Source: Sphaerisporangium rufum (GTDB lineage: Bacteria; Actinomycetota; Actinomycetes; Streptosporangiales; Streptosporangiaceae). Taken from it: 64,000 nucleotides of DNA. Both the position numbers and the translations under genes were made by a program. The notes below the pieces were generated by a model. The model ran no database searches. It saw only the letters and a list, made by a program, of their open reading frames with translations, and was not told the origin of the DNA. Positions 63,492-64,000 of the stretch are shown one piece after another; position 1 is the first letter of the stretch; the number at the start of each line of letters is the position of its first letter. The stretch lies in contig NZ_BOOU01000017.1 of NCBI RefSeq assembly GCF_016863395.1, forward strand, positions 1-64,000. The letters run 5' to 3'.

Positions 63492-64000
63492 ATGGACATC
63501 AGCGGGCTGACCGGTTTCTACCAGATCGCCGCTGCCGACCCCGGCCGCCGGGCGCTGGTGGACACCGACGGCTCGGTCACCACCTACGGGGAGCTGCTGG
63601 CCCGGGTGAACCAGGTCTCGCACGGCCTGCGCGCCCGCGGCCTGTCTCGCGGCGACGTGGTCGCCGGCGTGCTGCCCAACGGTATCGACGCGGTGATCAT
63701 GCTGCTGGCCACCGGGCAGATCGGCCTGTATCACGTGCCGGTCAACTGGCATCTGACCGCCGCGGAGATCGCCTACATCCTCGGCGACTGCGATGCGCGC
63801 GTGGTCGTGCACCGCGAGCCCGGCGGCGCCCCGGCCGCGACCGTCCGCGAGGCGTGCGAGGCGGCCGGGATCGGGCCGGAAGCTCTGTACGACGGGTACG
63901 CCGGCCTGGCCGCCGGTCAGCCCGCCACCGCCCCGCCGGACCGCTCGGCCGGCGCGGTCATGTGGTACACCTCCGGCACCACCGGATTCCCCAAGGGCGT
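63492..64000 (+). CDS. Acyl-CoA synthetase / AMP-binding enzyme, N-terminal part, cut by window edge
   Basis: ATG at 63492 behind AAGGAGAGCGC opens a frame that runs to the window end, about 170 residues of a usual ~500. The opening LVDTDGSVTTYGELLARVNQVSHGL, GDVVAGVLPNG and the nucleotide-binding loop MWYTSGTTGFPKG identify an AMP-forming ligase of the FadD type. It activates a carboxylic acid to its CoA ester through an acyl-adenylate. The chain length or substrate cannot be seen. It is divergent from the sensor kinase. Confidence 0.9.
   Translation, partial: MDISGLTGFYQIAAADPGRRALVDTDGSVTTYGELLARVNQVSHGLRARGLSRGDVVAGVLPNGIDAVIMLLATGQIGLYHVPVNWHLTAAEIAYILGDCDARVVVHREPGGAPAATVREACEAAGIGPEALYDGYAGLAAGQPATAPPDRSAGAVMWYTSGTTGFPKG

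Overview
This is a very GC-rich stretch of actinobacterial chromosome. Codon third positions are almost all G or C, and GTG starts and 4-base stop/start overlaps are common. The gene content (class III lanthipeptide synthetase, polyphosphate glucokinase, a helix-turn-helix/DUF397 cassette, a NIT-domain histidine kinase, PAC2 protein, terpene synthase) points to a filamentous actinomycete. Streptosporangiales, for example an Actinomadura or Thermomonospora relative, is my best guess, but this is inference. I saw no rRNA, tRNA, CRISPR array, insertion sequence or prophage.

Layout. 1-2744: left edge of a class III lanthipeptide locus, with the start of the precursor gene (cut by the window edge) and its LanKC synthetase. 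3576-13405: housekeeping genes (dicarboxylate symporter, an aminotransferase with a long low-complexity tail, polyphosphate glucokinase, anti-sigma-like ATPase, HrpA helicase, Uma2 nuclease-fold protein). 13665-16393: NarL-type two-component system preceded by a 36-residue membrane peptide, then a HAD phosphatase. 16496-22909: five minus-strand genes, overlapping or 4 nt apart, joining a complete ECF transporter, an amidohydrolase of the aminodeoxyfutalosine/nucleobase deaminase type and a NIT-domain sensor kinase. 23370-29577: protein tyrosine phosphatase, oxidoreductase plus PAC2 pair, class I terpene synthase, STAND ATPase. 29811-38324: a 55-residue acidic protein, a four-helix membrane protein, an unusual hydrolase-ABC ATPase fusion with its permease, and CopC/CopD.

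38465-53639 is the main functional block, a plant-polysaccharide (xylan) utilisation locus. A LacI-family regulator (42998-44014) sits between two operons. To its right are a sugar ABC importer (binding protein plus two permeases, no ATPase), a cytoplasmic GH5 enzyme, a large secreted multi-module GH10 xylanase and a cytoplasmic GH43 xylosidase. On the other side are a Gfo/Idh oxidoreductase, a DUF6807 (PmoA-like) protein and a cupin, with a convergent MFS transporter. CGAA-(N)-TTCG palindromes lie on all three promoters, which suggests one regulon: secreted xylanase releases oligosaccharides, the importer brings them in, GH43 and GH5 cut them, and the oxidoreductase branch handles a modified sugar.

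53735-64000: a small TPR protein; a whiJ/abaA-like cassette (anti-sigma-like ATPase and partner, helix-turn-helix regulator, two DUF397 genes) with visibly lower GC; a secreted protein made of four repeats; an HxlR regulator divergent from a VOC/YciI pair around a perfect 16-bp inverted repeat; a secreted GH26 mannanase; an unpaired sensor kinase; and the start of an acyl-CoA synthetase cut by the right edge.

In each gene entry I chose the start by ribosome-binding site and overlap with the upstream gene, so several are shorter than the longest reading frame.
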